A DNA stretch of 64,000 nt from Lepidonotus clava. Taxonomy: Eukaryota; Annelida; Polychaeta; Phyllodocida; Polynoidae. The notes under the pieces are model-generated. The model saw nothing but the letters and a program-made list of their open reading frames with translations. It did not search any database and was not told the DNA's origin. How positions within the stretch are numbered: the stretch's first letter is position 1; each line of letters begins with the position of its first letter. Made by a program: the position numbers and the translations under genes. Positions 36,801 through 40,922 of this stretch are shown here, piece after piece. Location of the stretch: assembly GCA_936440205.1 (NCBI GenBank), contig OW387136.1, forward strand, positions 55,355,718-55,419,717. The letters run 5' to 3'.

Positions 36801-37827
36801 ATTTTATTTGACTAACATACGGATACATTTATGTCAACACCGGGTGAAGTAATAAACACTGATAACTACGTCTCTAATGCCCTAGTGGCTCTGTATATGC
36901 TTTTAACAAATGTACAGATAAGTGATGTTATTGTCTGTAAGTCGTTCTTATGACAAATGAGGAGAGATGTGAAATTGTTAATAACAGTCATGACCCGGGA
37001 ATGCGTATTTCTTAACAAAGGGGGGTGGGGGGTCTGAGATTTTTTAAAACATGCATATGTACTAAATGGAAAGCCACCGCTACTTTATCCTGACTGACTC
37101 TGATGTGCATGCCCTATTTGCCCTCAGTGGGCGATAAATGGTGGCTTTTAGCTGCTTCCACCCACCGCATACCACGACACTGATTAATGTCTAGGTCACG
37201 GCAAATGGTGTCAGTAAAGGTTTTTTCTCTCTACATTTTAAAAACAGATTGATAAATGCATACATACATTCAAATTCTTTGCTATCCAGCCAACATGAGT
37301 GTGAAGAGTGTGATCTGCGTATATTACACCGGTCAGAATGTTTACATAATGTTTCTGCTGACCGATGGAAATAGAATTAAAGAAATGTACATGGTATATG
37401 CATGTACTTAAAAACATGTTTAATATCAGTATAATCATATCTCTTACCGTTATTTTTAGCAAGAGTTTATACTTTGCTGACAGTTTACAACTATCAGCAA
37501 AGTTAGAAACAGGGTTGTCTAAATCTGTGGGCTATGCATTTTTGTGAACTGTACATTTGAATTGTGGCAAGACCTACAAAATTTGCAAATTCTCCTTTTG
37601 TTTTCAGACACCGGTTCAAGCCTACAACTAACGACAGTCAGATTGACTTCAAGCGCTGGGCCAAGCTTCAGTTCCGCCCCAGTCTCCTGGAGGAGGAGCT
37701 TAAGATCCAGAGGAAGCGAATGTACACGCAGGAGGGGCCCGCGGACCGCACCCGGTCCCACCCGACCACCACCGCCAACTGCGGGGGGCCCACGGGGGAA
37801 CCCGCCCCCTACTCAGCCCCCGCCTAG
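732..37827 (+). CDS. FAM228: FAM228-family protein, whole spliced gene span
   Basis: Spliced plus-strand gene. Well-supported coding exons: 18441(or 18456)-19052, 24105-24182, 25863-26060, 27478-27558, 28557-28789 and 37608-37827; from Met 18441 they give 473 residues. N-terminal exons 732-848, 8287-8499 and 8815-8832 are in matching phase 0, and candidates at 2674, 5495, 6550 and 11364 are listed separately. The family call rests on the core: LNLRKKELLHKKW, then EYLEHVNRKGHVFLD, then HRFKPTTNDSQIDFKRWAKL, which parallel human FAM228B ([48 protein letters not shown]). The biochemical role of FAM228 proteins is not known to me. No signal peptide or membrane segment is seen. The protein is longer than the human members because of a Pro/Ser/Gly-rich N-terminal half. 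All internal junctions up to 28789 are phase 0; the last is phase 2. Confidence 0.85.
849..2673 (+). other. Intron, no gene seen; contains a perfect hairpin at 1219-1261
   Basis: AT-rich intronic sequence with no supported coding region. The only structure that stands out is a 19-bp perfect inverted repeat (arm CTTTGTAGATGGCCCTCCC) around a 5-base loop at 1219-1261. Confidence 0.6.
2674..2793 (+). CDS. Candidate FAM228 N-terminal exon
   Basis: GC-rich 120-base open block (40 codons) with acceptor TTTACTCCCAGTAGCCGCAG before 2674 and donor CAC|GTAACC after 2793. Both ends are phase 0, as required between the exons at 732 and 8287. The product is Gly/Pro/Arg-rich (GPGQLRPGPGTTRLHGVFDR at its start). 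No homology is recognised; it could be a chance open stretch. Confidence 0.3.
2794..5494 (+). other. Intronic stretch without a gene
   Basis: Mostly AT-rich. Short ORFs occur but lack coding composition. Around 4030-4180 there are several overlapping GTGGTCA/TGACCAC words, both orientations, that could be an old inverted-repeat element; boundaries could not be fixed. Confidence 0.4.
5495..5590 (+). CDS. Candidate FAM228 N-terminal exon
   Basis: GC-rich 96-base block (32 codons), acceptor CACCACCCTCAG before 5495 and a good donor GTGCAG|GTAATT after 5590; phase 0 at both ends. The product is Arg/Pro-rich (TVEDLPPGRTSSTYRPLRAV, then RVVRTDRPPFVQ). Composition contrasts sharply with the AT-rich flanks. 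No homology is recognised; it could be an alternative exon. Confidence 0.4.
6550..6627 (+). CDS. Candidate FAM228 N-terminal exon
   Basis: A 78-base open block (26 codons, product MPGGGLKGLDQGGRAYRWYY then LALYLA) between acceptor CACTGCCCGGCTTAAG and donor CTGGCC|GTAAGC, phase 0 at both ends. Codon choice is strongly G/C-ending like the proven exons. The acceptor is weak in pyrimidines, and no homology is recognised. Confidence 0.35.
6818..7721 (+). repeat. Three-copy ~175-bp interspersed tandem repeat
   Basis: Copies at about 6818-6992, 6993-7164 and 7523-7695, with the start of a fourth at 7696-7721. Each begins GGTCCAGGAGACA...GTAGGAGGAGG, has GGACATGAG and GATCTAACG in the middle and ends ACATAGCAATTA. 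The third copy is separated from the second by ~360 bases that contain unrelated AT-rich sequence. Copies are moderately diverged. Confidence 0.75.
8287..8499 (+). CDS. FAM228: FAM228 N-terminal region exon
   Basis: Seventy-one codons, phase 0 at both ends, between acceptor CTGTGTTTTCAG and donor GTCCAG|GTGAGG. The first part is Arg-rich and likely disordered (RSEAEERRARSRRPHS). The end (DTLIGHTLKLQDWLNERQVK) resembles the short N-terminal stretch of vertebrate FAM228B before its conserved core (TGTLPKLKSSKEWLE), a weak match that supports belonging to the same gene. Third positions are mostly G/C, as in the core exons. Confidence 0.65.
8815..8832 (+). CDS. FAM228: Probable 18-nt FAM228 microexon
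   Basis: Six codons (VGPDQR) between a strong acceptor (TTGTTTTCTACTAG) and a consensus donor (AGG|GTGAGT). It keeps phase 0 and follows the preceding exon after only 315 bases. Its shortness means it rests on splice-site quality alone. Confidence 0.4.
8833..11039 (+). other. Intronic stretch without a gene; CTCF-like site at 9465-9477
   Basis: AT-rich and no supported exon. CCACCAGGGGGCA at 9465-9477 matches the CTCF core consensus well. Otherwise nothing is recognised. Confidence 0.45.
11045..11285. mobile_element. MITE-like element with GGATCCGCC ends (G/C-run family)
   Basis: Left side GGGGCCGATACAGGATTTTC followed by a long G run; right side CCTCCGGATCCGCCCCTGTC. These are the inverted ends of the family seen at 16252, 19274, 45303 and 45692. 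The interior holds C- and T-rich runs. Small ORFs here are low-complexity artefacts. Confidence 0.5.
11364..11564 (+). CDS. Candidate Pro/Gly-rich FAM228 exon
   Basis: GC-rich block of 67 codons after acceptor GTCGCGCTGTCAG, possible donor CCAGGG|GTGAAG; phase 0 at both ends. Product starts ISDFRPPPPVPRPTLWGQGG and later has GPPGAPLSPHIATPG, resembling the disordered composition of the 18.4-kb exon. The acceptor is poor in pyrimidines and other donors are possible. Confidence 0.3.
11565..12767 (+). other. Intronic stretch without a gene
   Basis: No supported exon. A fragment of the GGCGGATCC/G-run family occurs at about 12222-12262, followed by short ACTCAAAAGTCTCAAA-type simple repeats. Confidence 0.4.
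12768..12979. mobile_element. MITE-like element with ~40-bp inverted ends
   Basis: The left end (CTGTGCAAAATTAGACCTTT, then AAGT...TTTTGTAAATGG) is matched by the reverse complement of the right end (CTGCGAGAAATTAGACATTT, then AAGTTTTTGTAAATGG). Interior copies of ACCTTTCCA/TGGAAAGGT add further symmetry. About 212 bases, non-coding. Target duplication not resolved. Confidence 0.6.
13530..14041 (+). repeat. 139-bp tandem repeat, three good copies plus a degenerate fourth
   Basis: TCTGTGAGTTCTGACATG recurs at 13530, 13669 and 13808, an exact 139-base period, each followed by CTTAGGACAGTGTCTTAC, GTTAGCTCGGTAAA and CACCAGATCCACCATG. A diverged partial copy occupies 13936-14041. Short ORFs on both strands are by-products of the repeat. 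Confidence 0.9.
14255..14352 (+). mobile_element. SINE fragment (same family as 28281-28487)
   Basis: Shares with the full copy at 28281 the 3' segment GTGAGTTGGTCT...ATAGCTGAGAAATTGCT and the tail AACAATCATCATCAT. The tRNA-like head is missing or unrecognisable. Confidence 0.55.
14353..14829 (+). other. Intronic stretch, nothing recognised
   Basis: AT-rich sequence with no exon or repeat that I can support. Confidence 0.4.
14830..16160. repeat. Region rich in a degenerate dispersed repeat (GACATGT / TGTCGAATTTAAGAA family)
   Basis: Blocks at about 14830-15040, 15420-15620 and 15950-16160 share short words such as ACATGTGACAT, AATTTAAGAAA, AACAAGCGACA and CCAGAGCCCC. Related blocks lie at 19900-20070, 20990-21090, 36110-36185 and 51003-51140. 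Between them, 15310-15400 and 15635-15700 share ACTTCT...GCATTAAAATACAAGT. No gene seen. Confidence 0.6.
16252..16426. mobile_element. MITE-like element, GTGGCGGATCC family
   Basis: Left end GGTGGCGGATCCGGGATTTT, right end CTTAATCTGCCACTGCC; imperfect inverted repeats around G- and C-rich runs, about 175 bases, non-coding. Confidence 0.65.
16427..17368 (+). other. Intronic stretch without a gene
   Basis: Mixed sequence with G runs near 16962 and 17273. No supported exon. Confidence 0.4.
17369..17643 (+). promoter_or_regulatory. Duplicated CpG-rich module, candidate internal promoter
   Basis: Two diverged tandem copies (17369-17501 and 17521-17643) share, in the same order, CGGGAGTC, a CATGCG word, GCGCCACTA, GGTCAAGC, a CCAAT box (AGCCAATTA) and AACATGGC[GC]GC. 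The second has TGCGCATGCG (17547-17556), an NRF1-type site; the AACATGGCGGC words are YY1-like. CpG density contrasts with the flanks. It lies about 0.8 kb before Met 18441, where a 5'UTR acceptor (TGCATCTTGTAG, 18428) is available. It may instead be a repeat unit without promoter activity. Confidence 0.4.
18441..19052 (+). CDS. FAM228: FAM228 large N-terminal exon
   Basis: Long GC-rich open exon of up to 204 codons ending in phase 0 at donor CTGCTG|GTGAGA. An in-frame stop lies three codons before Met 18441, so transcripts either start translation here (Kozak-like GCGCCATGA, with a 5'UTR acceptor at 18428) or enter at a weaker in-frame acceptor CTCTGTGAG before 18456. The first half is Ser/Ala/Pro-rich; the second has GARKGCGPP-like basic patches and ends EKYLVYSRTEAPHRAKVWVP. 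This part has no clear match in human FAM228 proteins. It is followed in phase by the conserved core. Confidence 0.75.
19274..19410. mobile_element. MITE, GTGGCGGATCC family, with 6-bp target duplication
   Basis: Begins CAGTGGCGGATCG and ends GGATTCGCCCCTG, inverted ends around G/C runs. It is flanked on both sides by GTTGAT (19268-19273 and 19411-19416), a direct target-site duplication. Non-coding, 137 bases. Confidence 0.75.
19949..22034 (+). repeat. Recent tandem duplication of a 1.04-kb segment
   Basis: 19949-20990 and 20991-22034 are nearly identical, differing by a G-run length change and a few substitutions. The junction reads CCATATTTCCAG|AATTAAG. The last third of each unit is a minisatellite of about 48 bases (ACACCCATATCTC...GGTTTTAACATGTTTTATCC), which continues after the second unit to about 22125. 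It lies in a FAM228 intron; small ORFs in it occur twice for this reason. Confidence 0.9.
22126..24104 (+). other. Intronic stretch; ~145-bp diverged duplication at 23690-23968
   Basis: No supported exon. TTATTAACCATG...CGGAC...CTTTATGGTAGGCAGGGAGG recurs at about 23690 and 23837, each followed by TTGGATTTGGACATC. A short triplication of GATCATACCCTCCGCCTTA lies at 23560-23625. Confidence 0.6.
24105..24182 (+). CDS. FAM228: FAM228 core exon 1
   Basis: Twenty-six codons between acceptor TTTTTTTATTTTTCAG and donor GTCAAG|GTAGGA; phase 0 at both ends. Product EKADLEAKNTRKLYTDVFNT then ENTFVK aligns with the start of the conserved domain of FAM228B ([21 protein letters not shown]). Confidence 0.85.
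24183..24793 (+). other. Intron, nothing recognised
   Basis: AT-rich intronic sequence with no repeat or exon that I can support. Confidence 0.5.
24794..24924. mobile_element. Fold-back MITE-like element
   Basis: Left arm AGTACAGACCAAGGGGGCAC, continuing AAAGCAATAG; the reverse complement of the right arm reads AGTACAGACCGAGGCACACT, continuing AAGCAATAG. Arms of about 50 bases surround a ~30-base centre. Non-coding. Confidence 0.6.
25266..25568. mobile_element. MITE with 25-bp inverted ends
   Basis: TATTTATTATACTTTTCTGG (plus AATTG) at 25266-25290 recurs inverted at 25544-25568. Interior contains TGTGGTAATAC inverted pairs and a 26-base palindrome at 25405-25430 (half-site CGTAATTAGGTC). 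303 bases, non-coding. Confidence 0.75.
25567..25711. repeat. Near-perfect 145-bp palindrome (fold-back element)
   Basis: The arm CAAAACCGTACTCGTATACA-GATACGGACCTACGGATTCC is matched by its inverted copy ending GTTTTG, with only a few mismatches and a very short centre (GGACTCGTCC twice). It abuts the MITE at 25266-25568 and lies 150 bases before a core FAM228 exon. Strong cruciform/hairpin potential. Confidence 0.8.
25719..25862 (+). repeat. Threefold tandem copy of the intron 3' end with decoy acceptors
   Basis: The motif CTCATTGCCCCTCACTCTGT...AG followed by GTGGGAAATCCTACCATGTA occurs twice, and a third diverged copy ends CACTCTGTCTGCAG at the true acceptor of exon 25863. Each copy carries its own pyrimidine tract and AG. 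Using either upstream AG would not keep the frame (for example 25804-25862 is 59 bases). Confidence 0.8.
25863..26060 (+). CDS. FAM228: FAM228 core exon 2
   Basis: Sixty-six codons, phase 0 at both ends, acceptor TCTGTCTGCAG and donor CGCAAG|GTGAGG. It carries the most conserved part of the family: ELEALVAHKEQLNLRKKELL then HKKWSESVYEPIRRQI and later QQHKEYLEHVNRK, parallel to human FAM228B [36 protein letters not shown] and GFLKHVNKK. It is predicted to be mostly helical, possibly coiled-coil, and strongly charged. Confidence 0.92.
26142..27018. mobile_element. Non-autonomous DNA transposon-like element, ~26-bp inverted ends
   Basis: GGGAGCATATTTGGGAAAAG-GTACCT at 26142 is matched by the reverse complement of 26993-27018 (GGGAGCGTATCTGGGAAAAG-GTACCT). 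The 877-base interior is AT-rich; a 99-codon minus-strand ORF in it shows no transposase features. Target duplication not clear. Confidence 0.65.
27236..27337 (+). repeat. 14-bp minisatellite, about 7 copies
   Basis: GGGACACACTGTCC/T repeats head to tail with small changes; weaker copies recur at 27393-27440. It lies just before a FAM228 exon. Confidence 0.85.
27478..27558 (+). CDS. FAM228: FAM228 core exon 3
   Basis: Twenty-seven codons, phase 0 both ends, acceptor TTTCCATGCTACAG and donor ATTGTC|GTAAGT. Product GHVFLDTIAPDEYYAMSIHP continues directly from HVNRK, matching FAM228B [17 protein letters not shown]. Confidence 0.9.
27559..28267 (+). other. Intron, nothing recognised
   Basis: AT-rich intronic sequence without supported features. 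Confidence 0.5.
28281..28487 (+). mobile_element. tRNA-derived SINE with 13-bp target duplication
   Basis: tRNA-like head (box A region GGTGGTCCAATGGTTAGTGT, box B-like GGACTCGAACCC), a body with GTGAGTTGGTCTGATATAGC and a tail of ATC-type repeats. Flanked by TCCAACTGCCAAA at 28268-28280 and 28488-28500. The truncated copy at 14255 shares its 3' half. Confidence 0.8.
28557..28789 (+). CDS. FAM228: FAM228 core exon 4
   Basis: Enters in phase 0 after TTACCTGTTTTAG and leaves in phase 2 at donor AGCAG|GTGAGG (77 codons plus 2 bases). Product includes AETGPLRDPLLAQARERAEE, VIYQCGTGSALTDRELQALR and TWLEMPMGDIESPVRMAS, aligning with the FAM228B section around [20 protein letters not shown] and LLQCETGKIYSIKEF. 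Confidence 0.9.
28790..30436 (+). other. Intron, nothing recognised
   Basis: AT-rich intronic sequence. Short ORFs have no coding composition. Confidence 0.5.
30441..31135. mobile_element. TTAA-flanked non-autonomous DNA transposon
   Basis: Inverted ends GGATAGGCAACACCTCTCA (30441-30459) and TGAGAGGTGTTGTCTATCC (31117-31135), each directly next to TTAA (30437-30440 and 31136-31139). TTAA duplication is typical of piggyBac-like elements. The 695-base AT-rich interior has no transposase. Confidence 0.75.
31610..34092 (+). repeat. 84-bp minisatellite, about 28 units, with degenerate left edge
   Basis: Unit CACTGGTTAGAGACGTAGTA then CGGGGGAGGAGAAGGCTGAG, GCCACATGAGTGTTCTGCCC, TCCCCTCCTGTGTACATACC and TTAC. 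Two length forms alternate, about 84 and 79 bases, differing by one CCCCT. Regular units run from about 31781; 31610-31780 holds two strongly diverged units. Because 84 is a multiple of 3 and the unit lacks stops in some frames, long ORFs appear on both strands; none is a gene. Lies in the last FAM228 intron. Confidence 0.95.
34093..35374 (+). other. Intron, nothing recognised
   Basis: AT-rich. A weak exon-like block GTGCCTCTTGGGCTGTTCCA-GGCCATATAAG with AG before and GT after sits at 35215-35245, but its 31 bases would break the established reading phase. Confidence 0.45.
35375..35760 (+). repeat. ~57-bp degenerate tandem repeat, 7-8 units
   Basis: Each unit contains GTTCTATAGTCTTAGACATA-GAACTCTACTGG, which itself has the inverted pair GTTCTAT/ATAGAAC. 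Units are moderately diverged. Confidence 0.8.
35761..37607 (+). other. Intron; fragments of dispersed elements
   Basis: 36110-36185 is a fragment of the ACAAGCGACA dispersed repeat. 36676-36760 and 37015-37075 share GGGGGGTCTGAGATTT next to TATGTAC words, probably two fragments of one transposon family. No exon supported. Confidence 0.45.
37608..37827 (+). CDS. FAM228: FAM228 terminal coding exon
   Basis: Acceptor TCTCCTTTTGTTTTCAG; its first base completes an Arg codon with the two bases left from 28789, giving MASRHRFKPTTNDSQIDFKR, then WAKLQFRPSLLEEELKIQRK. This matches the FAM228B C-terminal motif ([20 protein letters not shown]). The last ~30 residues are Pro/Thr/Gly-rich and the frame stops at TAG 37825-37827. 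Downstream, ATTAAA near 37847 and AATAAA at 38612-38617 are possible poly(A) signals. Confidence 0.92.
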
Positions 37828-38968
37828 GGCCCCAACCAGCTTAATATTAAATAAGGGCTTGATTTAAAATTTTACTATAAATCAAATCTTAATGGGACAT
37901 TGCTAGAAAGATCAAATCAAATGTATGTTGGGTTATTCTGCTCACCAAGTATTGTATTAGAACAAATCTACATCAGGTTCTGCCATGGAAGTGGGGCCTG
38001 GTTGGATGTGAACTATCTGGCACTTCTTCTAAAATCAGTATTTCCACTTTCATATTGACTGGTTGCTTATCCAAACATTGTTTTTTTAAATGAATGAAGA
38101 TTTGCTGATGTATTTGATAATTCAAAAAATGCAAACTTATCTATTATTGGTTTAATTGCTGTGATGATGAATGTTGGATGTAAATTATTAGTAAACTATT
38201 ATCTGCATGGTATCCATTTAAATCAGTTTATGATCCAATAAGCAATTAAAAAGTTTTAAAAGGAGATTTGAAATGCAAACATTTTTCATGTAGTTAAAAA
38301 TTGTGTGCCTAGACAGAAATGCTAAATATTAGGTAAAGTTTTATTATTTCTGCAAAGAAGACGTTATTTGGAGTGGTTAGTGCCATATGTATTTGGGATT
38401 ATGCACTGAAAATTATCCTTCCTATAGGATACATGTCTAATGCGACGACAGTGGCGGTGGACAATCAAACTAAATCAAATGATTGGTTTTATCTAAAAAA
38501 GAAAATCACTATTCATGAATAAGGAACAGGTCACATAAACAGAGGAATGGATGACTTATTTTTTAGATTGAATATCTCCTTTCTTACATATGAAAGAGCT
38601 GTTATATTATAAATAAAGGACAAGTAATAACTTTGAAACTGTGATATGTATATAAATACTGTACACACTTTGATGTTATGAATAGGAAGGTGAAGTAAAC
38701 AGTGATAAGAAGAATCAGTGTCAGTGTTTTCTATTGTAGTTGAAACCCTGTGATCAATGACCAGAATAGCAATGGTGTTTGAGACTATCTCGGTCATCGG
38801 GGCCAATAGTGTGAAAAAATTGTCAGCCCCATTACCTTTCAGTAGGCGCTGGAAATAAGTTTATATGAAGGTCATAAAGTTACATAGATGATGGTCAAAA
38901 ATAGCATATATCATAACCAAAAAATTTTACGGCTATCCAGATGATTCAACAAAGATTTGTTGTTGGCC
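37828..38968. other. 3'UTR and intergenic sequence
   Basis: AT-rich, no gene. The 3' end of the FAM228 transcript probably lies here. Confidence 0.5.
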
Positions 38969-38982
38969 CCAAAGCTAAATCA

Positions 38983-39342
38983 GGCGTGTGGGGTGGTGTA
39001 GTGGTCAGTGTGTCCGCCTGTTGCGCGGGCGGCCCGGGTTCAATCCTGGGCTGGGGTGGGCTGGCTGCTACTCCCCTCTACATGTCTCCCAGTGGCAACA
39101 ACTGGGTTATCAAAGACTCCTAGAGAGTCACCGGCTGTTGTGTGTGTGGCCCTGTCTATGGGACCATGCACATTAAAGAACACCTACCTCGGTAAATGTG
39201 TAGGGGTATGGTCTCTATCTTCTCATAGATTCGTTCATTCCATAGATACAATCATCAAAGACAGAATTGTCAAATCCTGTTCTCGCCGTGATATGACCTT
39301 AGATGTTGCTACGGCGTTAAACCCCAATAACCAACCAACCAA
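38983..39342 (+). mobile_element. tRNA-derived SINE, full length, 14-bp target duplication
   Basis: tRNA-like head (GGTGTAGTGGTCAGTGTGTC with box A character; box B GGTTCAATCC), a ~270-base body with GTGTAGGGGTATGGTCTCTA and a 3' tail of CCAACCAACCAACC. Flanked by CCAAAGCTAAATCA at 38969-38982 and 39343-39356. ORFs here are artefacts. A reversed remnant of the same family lies at 44270-44325. Confidence 0.88.
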
Positions 39343-39356
39343 CCAAAGCTAAATCA

Positions 39357-40385
39357 TTGGCCATTGGCCAATGGACAGGGTTAGTTTCGAACACTGAGCA
39401 ATAAACTAACATTAAGAATTCACATGGTTTACGTCTTGAAATATAGCATTTTGTCATTATATGCCTCATGTGAAGCTATGCCAGAAAAGTAAACAAAAGC
39501 TGTTGATGAAAAATGTTTCTATTAGTAGTAAATTATTTGCCATAACTATTAACAAATAAACCAATGGCATTTTAGTAATACTGATTGTCATGTTGTTGTT
39601 AATTCATAAACCTTGCATATATAATAGGAGTTTTCTACAAAATAGTTTGATTTGAATCCTCAATATGACATGTAAGAAGCATAAATACATTGCCTCGTTG
39701 CATATCTTGTATATCTTACAATTATCCACCATGAGTCGTAGCCCGACATCACCTCAGTAGTCAACGTGTTGGTGGGGATAATCATGTATGGTTTGCATAA
39801 AATCAGTCAATTTGCCAACTTTGTTAGTCATTGTTTATGGAACAATTTCATTAGAAAGTGAAAAAGATGTATAAGGGGAAAAAAGGAAATAGGGGGGTTC
39901 AGCCCCTGATTTCAAACTAATGATATACAACAAACATTCATAAAAACCTTATGATAAAATCAATAATTTTTTGAAAAGTATTTTTATAATTGCCTCACAA
40001 ACTGACCAGCAATGCTGCCAGACACTTATCAGACATTGCTGTGGTTGGTTGACCAGCGAATGACAGCCGTTGAGCCCTTATACTATGGTCAAGGCAACAT
40101 TAGGTTGTCTCTTGCAGATTGATCTAATCAATGCAAACGTGGTTACTCAGTGTTTATTCACTGAATTATTCTAAAGCACATATTTTTAATTGCAATTAAG
40201 TATTCTGTCACAGTTTCATGAAATTTGTATGAAACAACTGGTATGACAGCCAACTATATGAGATAAGGTAGGGTTAGACTATGTAGGCTTAACCCATGCT
40301 GGACACTTTTCACAGTTCGCCAAGGCCTACATCTATATAACATCATTCACATTTCATCCTGATAAACCGTTGTAGAAAGTAAATC
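39357..40385. other. Intergenic sequence between convergent genes
   Basis: AT-rich with no gene. On the minus strand AATAAA (plus TTTATT at 40153-40158) lies 230 bases past the stop of the TMEM35-like gene and is a possible poly(A) signal for it. Confidence 0.45.
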
Positions 40386-40922
40386 CTAATCGCTCTTTGA
40401 ACGACCTTTAGATTTAACAGAAACCTCCACTAATGGTGGAGCAACCTGATGATTCAGGTTGTGATCCCTCTTCTGGTCTGGTGTCCAGAAACTTGTCTGC
40501 TCCACAAGAAGTGGCCCCACGTTTCCTGTCAGACTCCGTGCGCAGGACCCAGAGCAGGGCACAGAAGCAGATGACACATGCTTCTGGTCTGTGTCCTGAA
40601 TGTTGTCTGCTCCACTGGAAGTAGCCCCATTTTTCCCACCAGATTCTTTGCGCAGGACCCAGAGCAGGACACAGAAGCAGACGACAGGGTTGGGGATATC
40701 AGCATAGTCCTGGTTACAGATGACGGTCTGAGTGGCCCCCACCATGATGACCATCAGACCGAGGCAGCTGTAGTGGCGCACCCTGGTGGAGGGGGAGAAG
40801 GCGAGCAGGAGGCCCATCAGGGTCTCGGCTGCCCCAATGGCCGTCAGGTAGAGCCAGGGGTCAGGGGTCAGGCCGAGCGGGGTGGTGGGGAACACCAACG
40901 CATACTCCATGAACTTCATTGC
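40386..40922 (-). CDS. TMEM35/DoxX-like protein, exon 2
   Basis: Acceptor on the minus strand is GATCTTTTCCAG directly before GCAATG; 178 codons plus stop. It encodes three hydrophobic segments and a ~85-residue polar tail rich in Ser, Gly and Lys, ending VEVSVKSKGRSKSD. Plus-strand 40470-40580 and 40581-40690 are ~110-base tandem copies of each other; the copy nearer the stop is translated in another frame. Confidence 0.85.
   Translation of the reverse strand, partial: AMKFMEYALVFPTTPLGLTPDPWLYLTAIGAAETLMGLLLAFSPSTRVRHYSCLGLMVIMVGATQTVICNQDYADIPNPVVCFCVLLWVLRKESGGKNGATSSGADNIQDTDQKHVSSASVPCSGSCARSLTGNVGPLLVEQTSFWTPDQKRDHNLNHQVAPPLVEVSVKSKGRSKSD

Noticed and set aside
38983-39110. tRNA gene
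   Set aside because: Boxes A and B are present, but the sequence is the head of a SINE with target duplications and a repeat tail, and no full cloverleaf with 3' terminator is evident.
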